DNA of 64,000 bases from Rhinopomastus cyanomelas (GCA_013400115.1 VXBP01000234.1:186001-250000), one strand, 5' to 3'. Positions 45,741 through 57,847 are shown, counted from the first letter of the stretch. The notes: a model not told the origin generated them from the letters alone. Made by a program: numbers and translations.

Positions 45741-46715
45741 TGGGCTCAGAGACTGAGAGGTAACTCGTAAAGTTACCACGCAATTGCCTGCATCAGCATG
45801 AGCGTACAGAGGTCCTGAGCTTCACATAGCTCTCCAGAGGTCTCAAAAGGGACACGCACAGAGTCTCACTTCGAGTCCTCTCCTCTCATCACTGCCTGCT
45901 CTCCTTTTGCAAGTCCTTCTCGGTGCAATGCCACGAAATCTCAGCTGACACAAGCTCTGTCACATCCTTTGGAGTGATAGCATCACCTGAAGAGCTGTGA
46001 GGTCGCAGCACTTAATCTGCAAACCAAAAACCTTAAGATCTGAGGCAGGCAGAGCCATGATAACCTCTGCTGGCAGCTGATCCTCAGCTGCAGTAAACAT
46101 ACAATGACCCAGCCTAGAGACAGAAAGGCAGCACTTGGCAGAGGTTGTTACAACACCTCTGTCTCTCCACAGCACTCACCACCAACAGCATTACTGAGTG
46201 TTTCAGTCAAGACCCAGGGAGAAAATGTAAAGGAGGCTCTTCCCCAGTCCTTTAAATTCATGTCTTGCTTTATTAAATGAAAGAAAAGCAGACAGAGCCT
46301 ATTGCTCTGCTGATGCCTGCGAGAGCTCAGTGCAGTCTCAAGGTTTGGGTGGTAATTAGAGCTGACAAAAAGGCAGCAACCAGGCAGAGATGCAGGCAAC
46401 AATTTGGGGGCATTTCTATTTGCTTTCAGATGTCTCCACTGTTTGTTTCAGCATGAAATAAGTGAGAAGGAGCTATGAGCAAAGCTCAGCACCCTCTCTG
46501 CAGCACTTTAATTTGTGGAGGGTTTGAAATGCAGGATTCCTACCGAGCTCAATGAGGGTTGCTCCATCACAGCTCCCAGCGCCCATATTTCAGCAGATTA
46601 AGTGCGTAACCTACACAAGCACTACACATGTTTTTTAGCAGCTTTCTGAGACCTTCTTCTTGCCATAAAATAGAAGTTCAAGGATGTTTAACTCAGGGAT
46701 CATATAAACATGCAG
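45741..46715. other. Unique intron block
   Basis: No supportable feature. The open frames carry no resemblance. Confidence 0.3.
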
Positions 46716-46825
46716 CCTTCAGGGTCAGAAGGGACCATTAGATCATGTCTCTCACCTACTGTGTGCACCACAGCCCACTAAATTTCCCTCATCTACCCTC
46801 ATACTGAACCAAATAATGTGAAACA
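46716..46825 (-). mobile_element. Ancient CR1-type relic
   Basis: 'cagggtcagaagggaccatt', 'agatcatgtctctcacc', 'tgaaccaaataatgtg' follow the pattern of an old CR1 family common in turtles and also present in birds. Strongly diverged. Confidence 0.5.
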
Positions 46826-46900
46826 CGTTGCCTAGAAAGACCTCCTATTTTGATGTGAGGATACCAAGCAATGGAGATGCCTCCATTTCAGGGGCAGCTT

Positions 46901-47280
46901 CACAGAATCACAGAACATTAGGGATTGGAAGGGACCTCAAAAGATCATCCAGTCCAATCCCCCTGCCACAGCAGGATCCCCTAGATCAAGTAACACAGGA
47001 ACATATCCTGGAGGGTTTTAAACGGCTCCACAGAAGGAGACTCCACAACCCACTCTGGGCAGCCCCTTCTAGGGCTCTGTCACCCTCACGGGGAAGAAGT
47101 TCCTCCTCATATTGATGTGGAACTTCTTATGATCCAGCTCACATCTATTGCCCCTTGTCTTATCATTAGATGACACTGAGCAGAGCCTGGCTCCATCCTC
47201 CTTTCACCCACCCTTCACATATTTGTCAGTATTAATGAGGTCACCCCTCAATTTCCTCTTCCCAAGCTCAAGAGACCCAC
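46901..47280 (-). mobile_element. CR1 LINE 3' part, group B
   Basis: 'cacagaatcacagaacatta', 'cccctgccacagcaggatcc', back to 'cccaagctcaagagaccc'. Confidence 0.95.
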
Positions 47281-47870
47281 TCACATCACAGAAAGCCTGT
47301 ACATGCCTTCTTTTTCATGTGAACTCACTGGGCTTTGGTTCAACCACCGCTCCCTATCTTATTTTTCTTCTCTGTATTGAAGAGCCCTTTAAGGATTCTG
47401 TTTGCACCCCACAAAGATGCTCAGACTTGCAAACTGAGTCATTCCTCAGTCCTCCTCCTGATAAATTAACAAACTGAGGGTCTTTCAGTCAGTCCCTTTG
47501 AGGAAATCTTACATCTGCACTCCCTAGCAGTCATTTTCATGGGTCTTTAGTTCTCCTTTTCCTATCTCAGTGCTCTTTTAGCAAAGGAGAGGCCATGATC
47601 TTTGGGCCATGGAGCATGACCACCACTCTCTTGCAGTCCTTCAAGGACGCAGGACTGCGTGAGCCTAGTTCTGCTTGAGGCTAGACTAGAAGAAACTCTT
47701 TGCGAAGAAGTGACCTGCTCATCCATTTCAGTCACTGCTTTCTAGGACACGTCTCCCACTTTCCAGCATGACCTACATTTCTTCCTGTGAGACAGAGAAG
47801 TTTGCATTTGTTTTATTTGAGGGAGCCAAAGTCACCCAACCGCCCCGTCCTCGTCACCATTAATGCTGAG
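47281..47870. other. Unique intron block
   Basis: No repeat recognised. Mixed composition; nothing to support. Confidence 0.3.
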
Positions 47871-48015
47871 CTAACCATTGTCCCGCTGAATGTTTTATCA
47901 GTGGGATTTAGTGTCAGCCTCCCGCTCATTCATGAACATATGCAATAGCTTTGGGCCCGGTATTGATCCCTGGAGACTACTACTAGGAAAGCCCTCAGGC
48001 TCTGAGAGACCTGCC
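47871..48015 (-). mobile_element. Ancient L3/CR1-like ORF2 relic
   Basis: 'cattcatgaacatatgcaat', 'gggcccggtattgatccctg', 'gagactactactagg' follow the reverse complement of the L3/CR1 reverse-transcriptase region (Gly-Val-Pro-Gln-Gly-Ser area). The relic may extend to about 48130. No open frame remains. Confidence 0.45.
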
Positions 48016-48456
48016 AATTACTAGGCCCCTTCGGAGATATCTTCATGCTATTCACAGCTTTTAAAATCTCTTTTTTAATGGGAACAGGCTCTGGTGTTGA
48101 CTGAAGTGCTGTACAGAAAGGTTAAGACGGGGCATCTACACACTCAAACATCGTTACTTCCTCCAAGAATGATAAATGTCTTATTTTAATTTGAAATAAA
48201 CCACCCGACTGCCATTTAGCCCAGCTCAGGAGGAAGCATCAGAAACCTCAGACTAATCAAAGGACTTTGCTGTTTAATATTACCCCTTCTAATCACCATG
48301 AATCACTACAGCATCTCACTGATGCTCCTAAATTATTCCCTGGGATAGCTAATATGGGGCATGTCAGGTCTTGGGTATGAAGCCCCTCAGAGGGGCCTTT
48401 CACTCAGTGCCTCTATAGTGTAGCTTCACACTCATGCAAAACGCCTTGGTCAGTAG
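48016..48456. other. Unique block, partly AT-rich
   Basis: 48165-48310 has 'cttattttaatttgaaataa' and 'tcaaaggactttgctgtttaa', and could be a conserved element. Confidence 0.3.
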
Positions 48457-48504
48457 AACAAAGCTAGATAGGATCAGAGCTAGATAGGAACAAAGCTAGA
48501 TAGG
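48457..48504. repeat. 16-bp tandem repeat, three copies
   Basis: Units of 'aacaaagctagatagg', 'atcagagctagatagg' and again 'aacaaagctagatagg', head to tail. Units 1 and 3 are identical. Confidence 0.92.
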
Positions 48505-48675
48505 ATAGGTTCACTGGGAACCTCTGGGGCTCAGAGGAGATGTGCTATTTGAGGCTGAGATGATACCCAGACTTGTGGTTGCTGTAACTACAGGAAGGCA
48601 GAGGTGCAACAGCACTGATAGAGACATCCAAAAGCATTGATGTACCATCCTTTCCTCTTACTCCTGGTGATAACA

Positions 48676-48907
48676 GGAGTTTCGGTTAAACATCAGGAAA
48701 AAGTTCTTGAACCTGAGGGTGGGGGATCCCTGGAACAGGCTGCCTAGAGAGGTGGTGGAGGCCCCGTCCCTGGAGCCATTCAAGGTTGGACTGGATGGGG
48801 TTCTGGACAATCTGCTCTAGCTAGAGATGGCCCTGCCTGTAGTAGGGGGGGTTGGACTAGATGGCCTTTGGAGGCCCCTTCCAACCCAATACATTCTATG
48901 ATTCCAT
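48676..48907 (+). mobile_element. CR1 LINE 3' end, group C
   Basis: 'catcaggaaaaagttcttg', 'ctgctctagctagagatgg', ending 'acattctatgattccata'. Confidence 0.95.
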
Positions 48908-49238
48908 AAATATGGAGAGGGCAGGTGTCAGCAAGATGGAGCCAGGCTGTGCTCAGTGGCATCTAATGATAGGACAAGGGACACCAGGTGTGAGCTGGAA
49001 CAGAGGAGGTTCCACATTGATAGGAGAAGGAATTCTTCACCGTGAGAGTGACAGAGCACTGGAAGGGGCAGCCCAGGTGAGTTGTGGAGTCTCCTTCTCT
49101 GGAGACGTTTAAAACCTGCCTGGACATGCTCCCATGCTACTGGATCTAGGGGATCCTGCTGTGGCAGGGGGGACTGGACTAGATGATCCTTCAAGGTCCC
49201 TTCCAATTCCTCATGTTCTGTGATTCCATGATCCTGTA
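48908..49238 (+). mobile_element. CR1 LINE 3' end, group B, joined to the previous tail
   Basis: Begins 'aatatggagagggcaggtg' directly at the preceding tail. It has 'gatcctgctgtggcaggg' and ends 'tgattccatgatcctgtaag', a three-octamer tail. Confidence 0.95.
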
Positions 49239-50922
49239 AGTCTGAATTCACCTTTTGCAGGGATCCCTAAGTTTGTGCAGGTGCACACAAGGGTCTTCAC
49301 TTCTCCAGCTGGGTTCTCCATCCCTTGCTCTCCTGAAACTCCTTCTCATTGCTCCCCAGCCAAAGCTGAAAGCCGAGACTCCCACTGCACCTTTCTTTTT
49401 ATGCAAAGACATACACATTGCCCAGATTTCTTGGGGGAAAAAAACAGCTGGCGTGTAGAGAAACAGAACTTTTGTCCCTACAGACAACTGATTCAAATCT
49501 GATTTAAGGCCTTCAGCACTCCCTGGTGCTGCTTTGCTTTCTGTGTGGAACAGCAAGATCTCATTTCAGCTCCTTGCTGCTGGATAGTGAGCTCACAAAA
49601 GCCTCTGCTGAGCAGGAATGGTACCTGGAGGGGGTCAAGGACCAGGCTGGCGGGGAGTTGATGGTGTTGGACGACTGCAAGATGAATACTGCCAGCTGGC
49701 CTGTGCACAAAGCACAGAGACCCAAGGGATCCCACAGAGCCTTTGCCAACTCCATCCAGGTGGTTCCCAAAGTGGCATCTTGAAAGGGAACAGGATTAAC
49801 CCAGTGAAGCATCTTAAAGGAGCCCTGCACCTCAAAGATCAAAGGCACGTTGGCTCCAAGTCTTTTATTACCCCTGCATGCCCTGTGGGCATCCCTTACA
49901 AAACCCACAATCTGACTGGGATGGCAGGGTTTGCTCAGGTGCATTTCACAGTGCACACGGTGCAGAAAAAGAGAAGGAAGAACTCATACAAATCCAAAAT
50001 ACCCTTTTGTCTCTGGCCACAAGGAAGAAGGGAGGCACGTCTGGCACATAACGCCAAGGGAAAGAGCAAGGAGCAGGGCTAGGCTCCTCTGCAAGCGCTG
50101 GCAGATCTATTCTGCAGAGAAAGGGGCTGTGGGGAACATGTTGTGGTGGGGGTTATTTATTTACCGTATTCCATTTTCATACCAGTGAACTGTAAAATTA
50201 TAACTACAGCTTTTCTCAGCCTTTTACCGGTGCGTGGTATCTGTCTGTCCGTCTCCTACCTCTGCGCACGCATGCAGCGTGGTGGCAATAATGCATGTCC
50301 TGAAGGAGCAGCATCACCTCTGCTTCCCTACAATCACAGCCTGCCTCTTCCACAACCAGCACGCCCTGCCCTGCTTTATTAACCCAACAGCAGGCATCGA
50401 GAAAAACCTTCACCCACACAAGCAGGAGAGTGGTTTTCACAGCATCTGCAGAGAGGAGGACATGAGGAAAGTGTAATAAAACCAGAGGACAGCTGAGAAT
50501 CAGTTTTGAATCCCTCCACAATAATAGGCGACGAGGAGGATTTCCTTCCAGTTGCCTGGGATTCTACCTGAGGGGAGCTGTGTATCCCCTGCCTTAACTT
50601 CATGGCTTACAATGCCACCTTTTTGACTTGTGGTTTAGAAAAGCATGAGAGCTCCTGCCCCTGTTTCTTTATCTTCATCCAAGGACACACAGATTTTAGA
50701 GGTATCTGTCCCAGGCAGCGTGAAGGAAAAGTGATGGCTCGCGCCTTTTTATTTCCTCTTTCAGCTGCTGCTTCTGAATCACCATCATCCCTTTTGACAA
50801 TGGTTCCCTGTTTGAGGAAACATCTTTCTCTCGTCCTGGGAGAATTGTCTGGGTTCAAAGGGACTGGAAACATCATCGAATCCAGCCATTATCCCAACCC
50901 TACCAAGTACTGCTTAGAGGGA
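49239..50922. other. Unique intron block, 1.7 kb
   Basis: No repeat recognised. Several overlapping frames of up to 154 codons on both strands, with no resemblance to known families and no splice context. Confidence 0.3.
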
Positions 50923-51343
50923 TGGAGCACTTCTCTCATGAAGACAGGCTGAGAGAGTTGGGGTTGTTCAGCCTGAAGAGGAGAAGACTCCAGGGGAGGG
51001 AGTCTTAAAGCAATCTTCCAGTCCCTGAAAGCAGCCTGTCAGAAAGCTGGGGAAGACTGTTTGCAAGGGCAGGGAACAATAGAATGAGAGATGTAGTTTT
51101 AAGCTATAAAAGGGCAGATTTAGGCTGGACACGTGGAATAAGTTCTTGAATCTGAGGGTGGGGGATCTCTGGAACAGGTTGCCTGGAAATGTGGTGGAGG
51201 CTCCATCCCTAGAGCCATTCAAGGTCAGGCTGGATGGGGCTCTGGACGAGCTGTTCTAGTTAGAGATGTCCCTGCTTGTTGTAGGGAGCTTGGACTAGAT
51301 GACCTTTGGAGGTCCCTTCCAACCCAATGCATTCTATGATTCT
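50923..51343 (+). mobile_element. CR1 LINE 3' part, group C
   Basis: 'gatggagcacttctctcatg', 'gttggggttgttcagcctg', 'ctgttctagttagagatgtc', ending 'gcattctatgattctg'. Confidence 0.95.
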
Positions 51344-52604
51344 GAGTCCACCACTAAACCTCATCCTTGAGCACCCTATCCACATGGTTCTCTTACATCT
51401 TTTTCAGAAAGAAACAGTCATTGGAGGGAAGCCAGGTCAGGCAGAAGCAGATCTCAAGCCCCTCCCTGGCCACAGATTCACAGCCACACAAGTTATTTAA
51501 TGTCCAATTCATTTCGCCAAGGTGACTCTGAAAGGGCTGTAAACCCCATCCAGGACTCTTTACATTCATTGCTCAGGAAGAAAGCCTACAAAGAGGTGGG
51601 ATGAAGCTGCAGGCCACCCTTTTTTTTTGCACACGTAGCAAGGCTTAGAGCATATCTGCAACTCAGCAGGATGTTGTGAAGCTCTGGGGGCAGAGGGATT
51701 GCCTGGTGCTAATGAGGGATGTTTAGAAAGGCAGGTGCTGGACCCCTGGAAACACTTAGCTCAGATGGTTTGCATCTCAGAGCAGACACCTCCCTGAGGA
51801 GTTCCGTGGCCTGAGTTATGCAGATGACACTAGACAGTCACCCCCAGTCTCTTTTGGCTCTCAAATCTATGAATTTATAAGTAGCCACCAAACAGTCTCA
51901 GTGGTAACTGTGAGCTGAAAAGAGCTTATCTAGGCAATCGGACCTTACGAAGTGCGAACTTTATTTTATTATTATTATAATTGTTATCGTTGCAGATGGG
52001 TTTTGTCTTGCTCAGCTTTAAACTACTCTTTTCTCTATCAGGATATAGATTTCAGAAGACGAGTTGCCTGACCCAGCAACGAGGTCTGTAATGGGGCTGC
52101 AGCAGTAATTGCCACATTTGCAAGAGGACTATGAATTGCTGCTTCTAGATTAGCCACACAGACACTGGAGATGAGGTTTATCACTGCCCTAAATGTGTTT
52201 TTGTTTTCTGCTGAGGCATGAATGTTCCAGCAATTAGTCTGGTCCCCCTTTTCTGCCTATTTGTCTCCTGGGATTTTATGAACTATTGACAGTATGGGGT
52301 TTTAAAACAACTTACAGTGAAACGGCCACTCCGATGACCATAACCCTCAAGTGCTAGTGCTTGAATTTGAATTTTCTGCTGCTTTGCAGTGCATTTATAG
52401 ATTTAGAGCATCTGTGATGCTGGGAAAGAGGAAGATGTTGATTGGTGGTGTTAAGACGTATTCACCACAGTGATCGAATTCCCTTCTGGTAACTCAGACC
52501 ACGTAGCAGGGCTTCCAAAAAGACCCTGATCCTCTCCTACTGATTGAATCCAAGTTTTGCAATTTTCACGACTAATCCCTCAACTAGCAGGAACCTTAAA
52601 TGCT
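51344..52604. other. Unique intron block
   Basis: A T run at 51619-51628 and (TTA)n at 51962-51979. 52100-52330 is even in composition and could be conserved. No gene seen. Confidence 0.3.
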
Positions 52605-53301
52605 CCTGTAAGAGACCTGTTGGAGAGCAGCACAGCGGAAAGGGACCTGGGGGTCCTGGTGGCCAGCAGGATGACCAGGAGCCAGCCAGGTGTCCTTGTG
52701 GCCAAGGCGGCCAGCTGCATCCTGGGGTGGATCAGAAAGGGGAGTGGTTAGCAGATCAAGAGAGGTTCTACTCCCCCTCTATTCTGCCTTGCTGAGACCA
52801 CATCTGGACTGTTGTGTCCAGTTCTGGGCCCCCTGGTTCCAGGAATCAGAACTGCTGGAGAGAGTCCAGTGCAGAGCCACAAAGATGATGAAGGGAGTGA
52901 TGAGGAAAGACTAAGGGAGCTGGGTCTCTTGAGCTTAGCAAAAAGGAGACTGAAGGGTGACCTCATGGATGTTGATCAATATGGAAACAGTGGGTGTCAG
53001 GAGGATGGAGCCAGGCTCTGCTCAGGGGCATCTAACGACAGGACAAGGGGCAGTGGGTGTCAGCTGGAACAGAGGAGGTTCCACATCAATCTGAGAAGGA
53101 ACTTCTTCCCAGTGAGGGTGACAGAGCCCTGGAAGGGGCTGCCCAGGGAGTCTGCAGAGTCTCCTTCTCTGGAAACATTTAAAACCCACCTGGATGTGTT
53201 CCTGTGTTACTTGATCTAGGTGATCCTGCTGTGGCAGGGGAACTGGCCTAGATGATCTTTGAAGGTCCCTTCCAATCCCTAATGTTCCGTGATTCTGTGA
53301 C
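52605..53301 (+). mobile_element. CR1 LINE 3' part, group B, about 700 bp
   Basis: Longest simple copy. It starts in ORF2 (SSTAERDLGVLVASRM readable at 52627 on) and runs via 'ggtgggtgtcaggaggatgg'-type sequence to 'atgttccgtgattctgtg'. Frames at 52557-52751 and 52812-53219 are its ORF2 with a frameshift between. Confidence 0.96.
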
Positions 53302-53547
53302 TAGAGAAACAGGTTCTGTACTGAAATGCCTGTAGTGTCAGTGAGACTAGCACTAGTACTTCCTGCTGCTTGACCTTTTCTGAATTCCCAAGTTTTAATT
53401 TAGGCTGCATTATTTAATTCAATCAAAACTGGGCATTTGGACGAGAACTTAGACTGACTCAACAGCTCCCTCCTCAAACCAAGTCTGTTCTCTGCAGAAA
53501 CCTTAATCTTTTGATAAAAAAAGCTAAAAAAATTGTAATACTTGTGA

Positions 53548-53677
53548 TTTACTGGTCTGATCTCAGTAAAATTCCATTTCAACCAGGCATGTAGTCATAG
53601 TTTAGCATCAGCTTTACTGGTCTGATCTCGGTAAAATTCCATTTCAACAGGGTATTTAGTCATAGCTCAGTACCAAC
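53548..53677. repeat. 65-bp tandem duplication
   Basis: Copy 1 is 53548-53612 and copy 2 is 53613-53677, both starting 'tttactggtctgatctc' and containing 'gtaaaattccatttcaac'. About 55 of 65 positions agree. The sequence is not CR1. Confidence 0.92.
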
Positions 53678-54238
53678 TTCTCCACCTCCTCGGCTTTGTT
53701 TGTGATTCCTGCTTTATTTTTCGTACAGTTTGTCAAGCAGAAGTTGACGCATGGCTCTGCTTGAAAAGGATAGCGCGGAGACCAATTAGTCAACCCAGAA
53801 ACTGGCAAACTCCTCCTAATACGACTGCCACAAAACAGCGGCTAAATGACGACCTGCCCAGCTTGTAAAAATATTAACCTTTTTGTTGACACTGTCATTT
53901 ATCTGAAGGTTTGTCCTCTGAGTGATGAGATTGATACAGCAAGAAAAAAACACGCAGAGCTAAAGGCCACCAGCTACCCCATCATCACACAGATGGGTAT
54001 CAAATGCCCTGGGGTGCTTTTAAGCATAAAGACTCACTGAGAAACCATTTTGGCAAAATAACTGGGGTTAAAGCATGAGTTACAAGTCCAGCCTGTACAA
54101 AATGACTCTTTAATTACTTAGGAATTGACAGACTCAATAGAACCTAATATCCACCCCTCTCAAGCTCCTATTTCTGCTGCCACGGCGAGCCAGGAGTTTC
54201 ATAAAAGAGTCCTACAAAAAGCAGGGTGCTGGGTTTAG
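53678..54238. other. Unique intron block
   Basis: No repeat or exon recognised. Confidence 0.3.
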
Positions 54239-54357
54239 TGTTTCTGTACTCTCCAGTATCTAGAGATACCTTGTGCTTCATACTCTGCAGCATCTAGAGA
54301 CACTTGGTGTTTCTGGACTCTCCAGCATCTAGAGACACCTGGTGTTTCTGAACTCTC
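54239..54357. repeat. Minisatellite, about 35-bp unit, 3.4 copies
   Basis: Units share 'tgtttctg.actctccag', then 'atctagagacacctgg'. The last partial unit ends exactly where a CR1 tail starts. Confidence 0.9.
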
Positions 54358-54446
54358 CGATGATCCTGCTGTGGCAGGGTGATTGGACTAGACGATCTTT
54401 CGAGGTCCCTTCCAAGCCCTGATGTTCTGTGATCCTGTGATTCCAT
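54358..54446 (+). mobile_element. CR1 LINE tail, group B, directly after the minisatellite
   Basis: 'gatgatcctgctgtggcagg', 'gaggtcccttccaagccc', ending 'tgatcctgtgattcc'. Confidence 0.92.
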
Positions 54447-54870
54447 TCTGAAGAAATGCAGATTGCTAGTCCTCCAGACTAATTAATTTGTTTAATTAAA
54501 AATCACATGAAAGCACCAAGCTCCAAAACCTCGTGTTTGGCTGAGGTTTTTTCTCCCTTTGCTTGCAAGTGCTTCTCTATGGATGCTGTTTAGCTTGAGA
54601 TGGATGGAAAATTGTCTCCTACAAAGAACCTGTAGAGTTTTGGCCAGGGCTCACTATAAGGACTGAAGTGCAGGAGCTGTTGTTTGGGCTGGCTGGAAAG
54701 GCTACAACAGAAGAAAATCTTACAGGGAGATGCTGGTTCACCAAATCCAATTCATTGACCACCGAAAGACTGCAACAAGTTGGTATCAGACTCAGCACTT
54801 CAGAGAGGAAGCAGTAAACTTGCAAAAAGTTGGAAGTTGTGCACCTGAACTTCAAAATGCTCAACTGTTT
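54447..54870. other. Unique intron block
   Basis: AT-rich start ('aattaatttgtttaattaa', about 54481). Otherwise nothing recognised. Confidence 0.3.
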
Positions 54871-55107
54871 TTCAGAGAATCCTAGAATTATTGAGGTTGG
54901 AAAAGCCCTCTGAGCTCATCCAGTCAAGACCAGGACCTAACATCACCCCAGCAGCCAGACCACGCACGAAGGGCTACAGCCAGGATGTCCTTAAACACCT
55001 CCAGGGATGGGGACTCCACCACTGCCCTGGGCAGTCCCGTCCTGGCTCTGATCACCCTTTCTGTGAGGAAAGGCTTCCTAACTTCCAACCTAACACTCTC
55101 CTGGCAG
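54871..55107 (-). mobile_element. CR1 LINE 3' end, group A3
   Basis: 'cagagaatcctagaattattg', 'cacctccagggatgggg', truncated at 'acactctcctggcag'. It faces the next CR1 head to head, with a 58-bp gap. Confidence 0.94.
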
Positions 55108-55165
55108 CTGAAGATGAAGTAGAAGTCTTCATTAGAAGACTTTACTTGGATAAACACAAGAAATG

Positions 55166-55402
55166 ACCTGCACCAGGAGAGGTTCAGGATGGATATTAGG
55201 ATGAATTTCTTCACCAAAAGGGTTCTCAAACATTGGAACTGGCTGTCCAGGGAGGGCAGTGGTGGAGCCCCTATCTCTGGAGCAATTTAAATAACTTGTG
55301 GAGCAAGTGCTTAGGTGATGACCTGGCAGTGCTGAGTCAAAGGTTGGAGTTGATGATCTTAAAGGTCTCTTCCAACCAAAGAGATCCCATGAGTCTGTGA
55401 TT
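55166..55402 (+). mobile_element. CR1 LINE 3' end, group A
   Basis: 'gacctgcaccaggagaggtt', 'gatggatattaggatgaat', 'gatcttaaaggtctcttcc', ending 'catgagtctgtgat'. Confidence 0.94.
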
Positions 55403-55940
55403 ACAAGCCATTAACAAGCAAAAGCCTGGGAGATCCATCTGCAGCACCAGCTACTCTGCTTACGTTTGGGAAATCATTGCCTCTTTCACACCAGGTCACC
55501 GCAAGCCAAGGCAGCTCCGCATTTTAGGAGGCAAAAATGGTGAGAGAGGACAATACACTTTCACCTTCCATGAATTCAGGAGCAAAGGTGAGATTGAGAG
55601 ATGCTCTTCAAACTGTTCACCAAAGAGAAGGAAATTAAAACCACATCTACAGGTAGGTAGACAAGCAGTCCCAAGCTTGGCAAACAAAGCAGAAACCCCA
55701 GAGTATCCCTTAGCTCCTCTGGCTGTCAGCTGTTGATAAGCCCTGGACAAATCACACAGGCAATCTACTGAGAGAGGAACAGGGTCAGAGTGCAAATCCA
55801 CCTTTAATGAACTGGTTTTCATTTCTTTTCTGCTTTGCTTTCTCCAGGCCCCTGCAATCACTGTTTCTGGGAACTTGAATTTCAGTGACGGTGTTTGGGT
55901 TGCAGAAGCCCATCTGGTCTGTGGGAGCTCAGGATGAGGA
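55403..55940. other. Unique intron block
   Basis: No repeat recognised. The 168-codon minus-strand frame (55496-56002) overlaps the next CR1 and is not a gene. Confidence 0.3.
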
Positions 55941-56258
55941 CAAGTCTTTACAGCTGCCTGAAAGGAAGGTGCAGAGAGGTGGGGGTTGGTCTCTTCTCCC
56001 AAGTCACTAGTGATAGAAGAAGAGGAAACAGCCTCAAGTTATGCCAGGGGAGGTTTAGATTGGACATGAGGAAAAATGCATTCCCTGATAGAGTGGTCAG
56101 GAGCTGGAAGAGGCTGCCCAGTGAGGGGGTGGTGTTGCCATCCCTGGAGGTGTTCAAAACACATGCAGATGTGGCATTTGGAAACAGGGTTTCGTGGGCA
56201 AGGTGGGGTTGGGTTGATGCTTGGACTGGATGATCTTGGAGATATCTTCAAACCTTAC
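55941..56258 (+). mobile_element. CR1 LINE 3' end, group A2
   Basis: 'caagtctttacagctgcctg', 'tgcattccctgatagagtgg', 'gggcaaggtggggttggg', ending 'atatcttcaaacctta' without octamers. Confidence 0.93.
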
Positions 56259-56752
56259 TGCAAACCTGCTCGTATGGCACCACTCTGCCACATGCTGTTG
56301 CTGTGAAGGGAGGACAACCTCCTCTTCCACAGGCAGAGGGAAGCAGAAAACATGAAGCTACTATGGCACAAGTACCCCTGAGGTGAACAACCCACTTGTT
56401 CCCATTTAAATCATCAGGCTGTTGCGGGGGCAGGATTTAAGGGCTCATTGAAGGAAGGAGCTGGGAAAGACAGAAACGACCACATAAAAGAAGTGAGTCT
56501 ATCAAACAGCGCTCTGAAAGAACTGTGCAGCCTAACAGCCTTATTTTATCTCCCAACAACTCTGAGAAGATACAGAAGGTCTTCATGCTCACCTCTCCCC
56601 AGCTTCCAGGAAGTGTTTTGGGAGACCAAAATGAGAATAAAATGATTCCTGCATAGGTGGTTGGTCAGGGGAGTAAACAGCCTGGCAAGGAAAACTTGTG
56701 ACATCTTCATCACTGACCCCTATTGACCCTCTGACCTGGAGACACGGAAACA
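56259..56752. other. Unique intron block
   Basis: No supportable feature. Confidence 0.3.
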
Positions 56753-56879
56753 TGGAATCACAGACTGGTTTGGGTTGGAAAGGACCTCTAAGGGTCTCCT
56801 AGTCTAACCCCCCTGCAGTGAGCAGGGACATCTTCAACTACAGGAGATTGCTCAGAGACCCAGGGTCCAACTTCACCAC
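56753..56879 (-). mobile_element. CR1 LINE tail, group C/E
   Basis: 'ggaatcacagactggtttgg', 'ttggaaaggacctctaagg', 'gtgagcagggacatcttc', ending just before a C/A-only tract. Confidence 0.88.
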
Positions 56880-57020
56880 CAAGTCCCCACCACAAAAAAC
56901 CTCAAACAAACACAAGAACCCCACAAAAATCTCAAATCACCTGAAAACCCCACAAAAAAAAATAACCCCAAAGTACTACAAAATCAAAGAAAAAACCCAA
57001 AACCACCACAAAAACCTCCC
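56880..57020. repeat. C/A-rich low-complexity tract
   Basis: About 140 bp, almost only C and A, with repeated 'ccccacaaaaa' blocks. In the plexin transcript it would read as U/G-rich with short GGGG runs. Confidence 0.88.
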
Positions 57021-57847
57021 AATGATGGCTTCAACTACCCTACACTTGTTTGTCCAGCACGAAGGCTGGTTTGGGGAGCTGTTTAATCCTTTCCAATGGT
57101 TAAAAGATTAGGTCACAAGAGGAGGTATTTGCTGGAGAAGCTGCTCTGCTCTTGTTTTTTTTGGAGGCTGGCTGGGCTAAACTTTAAGGAAAGGCTGAAG
57201 ATTGCAAATGCGGTATTTGGCTAGGAAGGATTCCAGCATGAGGAAGCACCACTCTTCCTCTTCGTTGCAGAAGATCAGCCTATTTAAGGTTCAAAAGCAT
57301 ATGCTGCTCCCCAGTCAAATTCCATCCCTTTTGTTGCCTGGCTGCGAGGTGCCACTTCCATTCCTCTGGCTCCAAAGCGTCGTGTTGCTAGATTGTGCAT
57401 CGCGGATTATTCACTAAGTCTTGGTGATGTGACGATGCGACATCTCAACAGAAGTCCCTGCCAGCGCTGTGTGAAAACACTCTCAGCTGATCCCACCGTC
57501 AGAGAGGGAGACATTTGCATGGGAAATTGCTGCTGTCTCAGAAAACAGAAAAAGGGAGAAGCAAATAAAGCTCTGCCAACACTGCTCTCTCCTCTGATAC
57601 TCCCTGCTGGCCTCTTAGTGGTCTCTAAACTTGCATCCACCTTCCCAAGGCATGTGTATTATGGCTTGGACCTGCCAAAGATTAAAACATCCCAGGCTCT
57701 GGTGGCAAGACCCTCACATTCTGCAGTGTGAGACCCACTTCTTTGTTCCTTTTCCTCCTCTTTGACAGTAAGACCTTCAGTACAAAGCCCCATATCCTTT
57801 CTCCAAACCTCTCCATAGCTCAACTAAGGCACATCTCTCTCTCATCA
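57021..57847. other. Unique intron block
   Basis: No repeat recognised. 57385-57560 has mixed composition with 'gtcttggtgatgtgacgatg'. Nothing firm. Confidence 0.3.
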
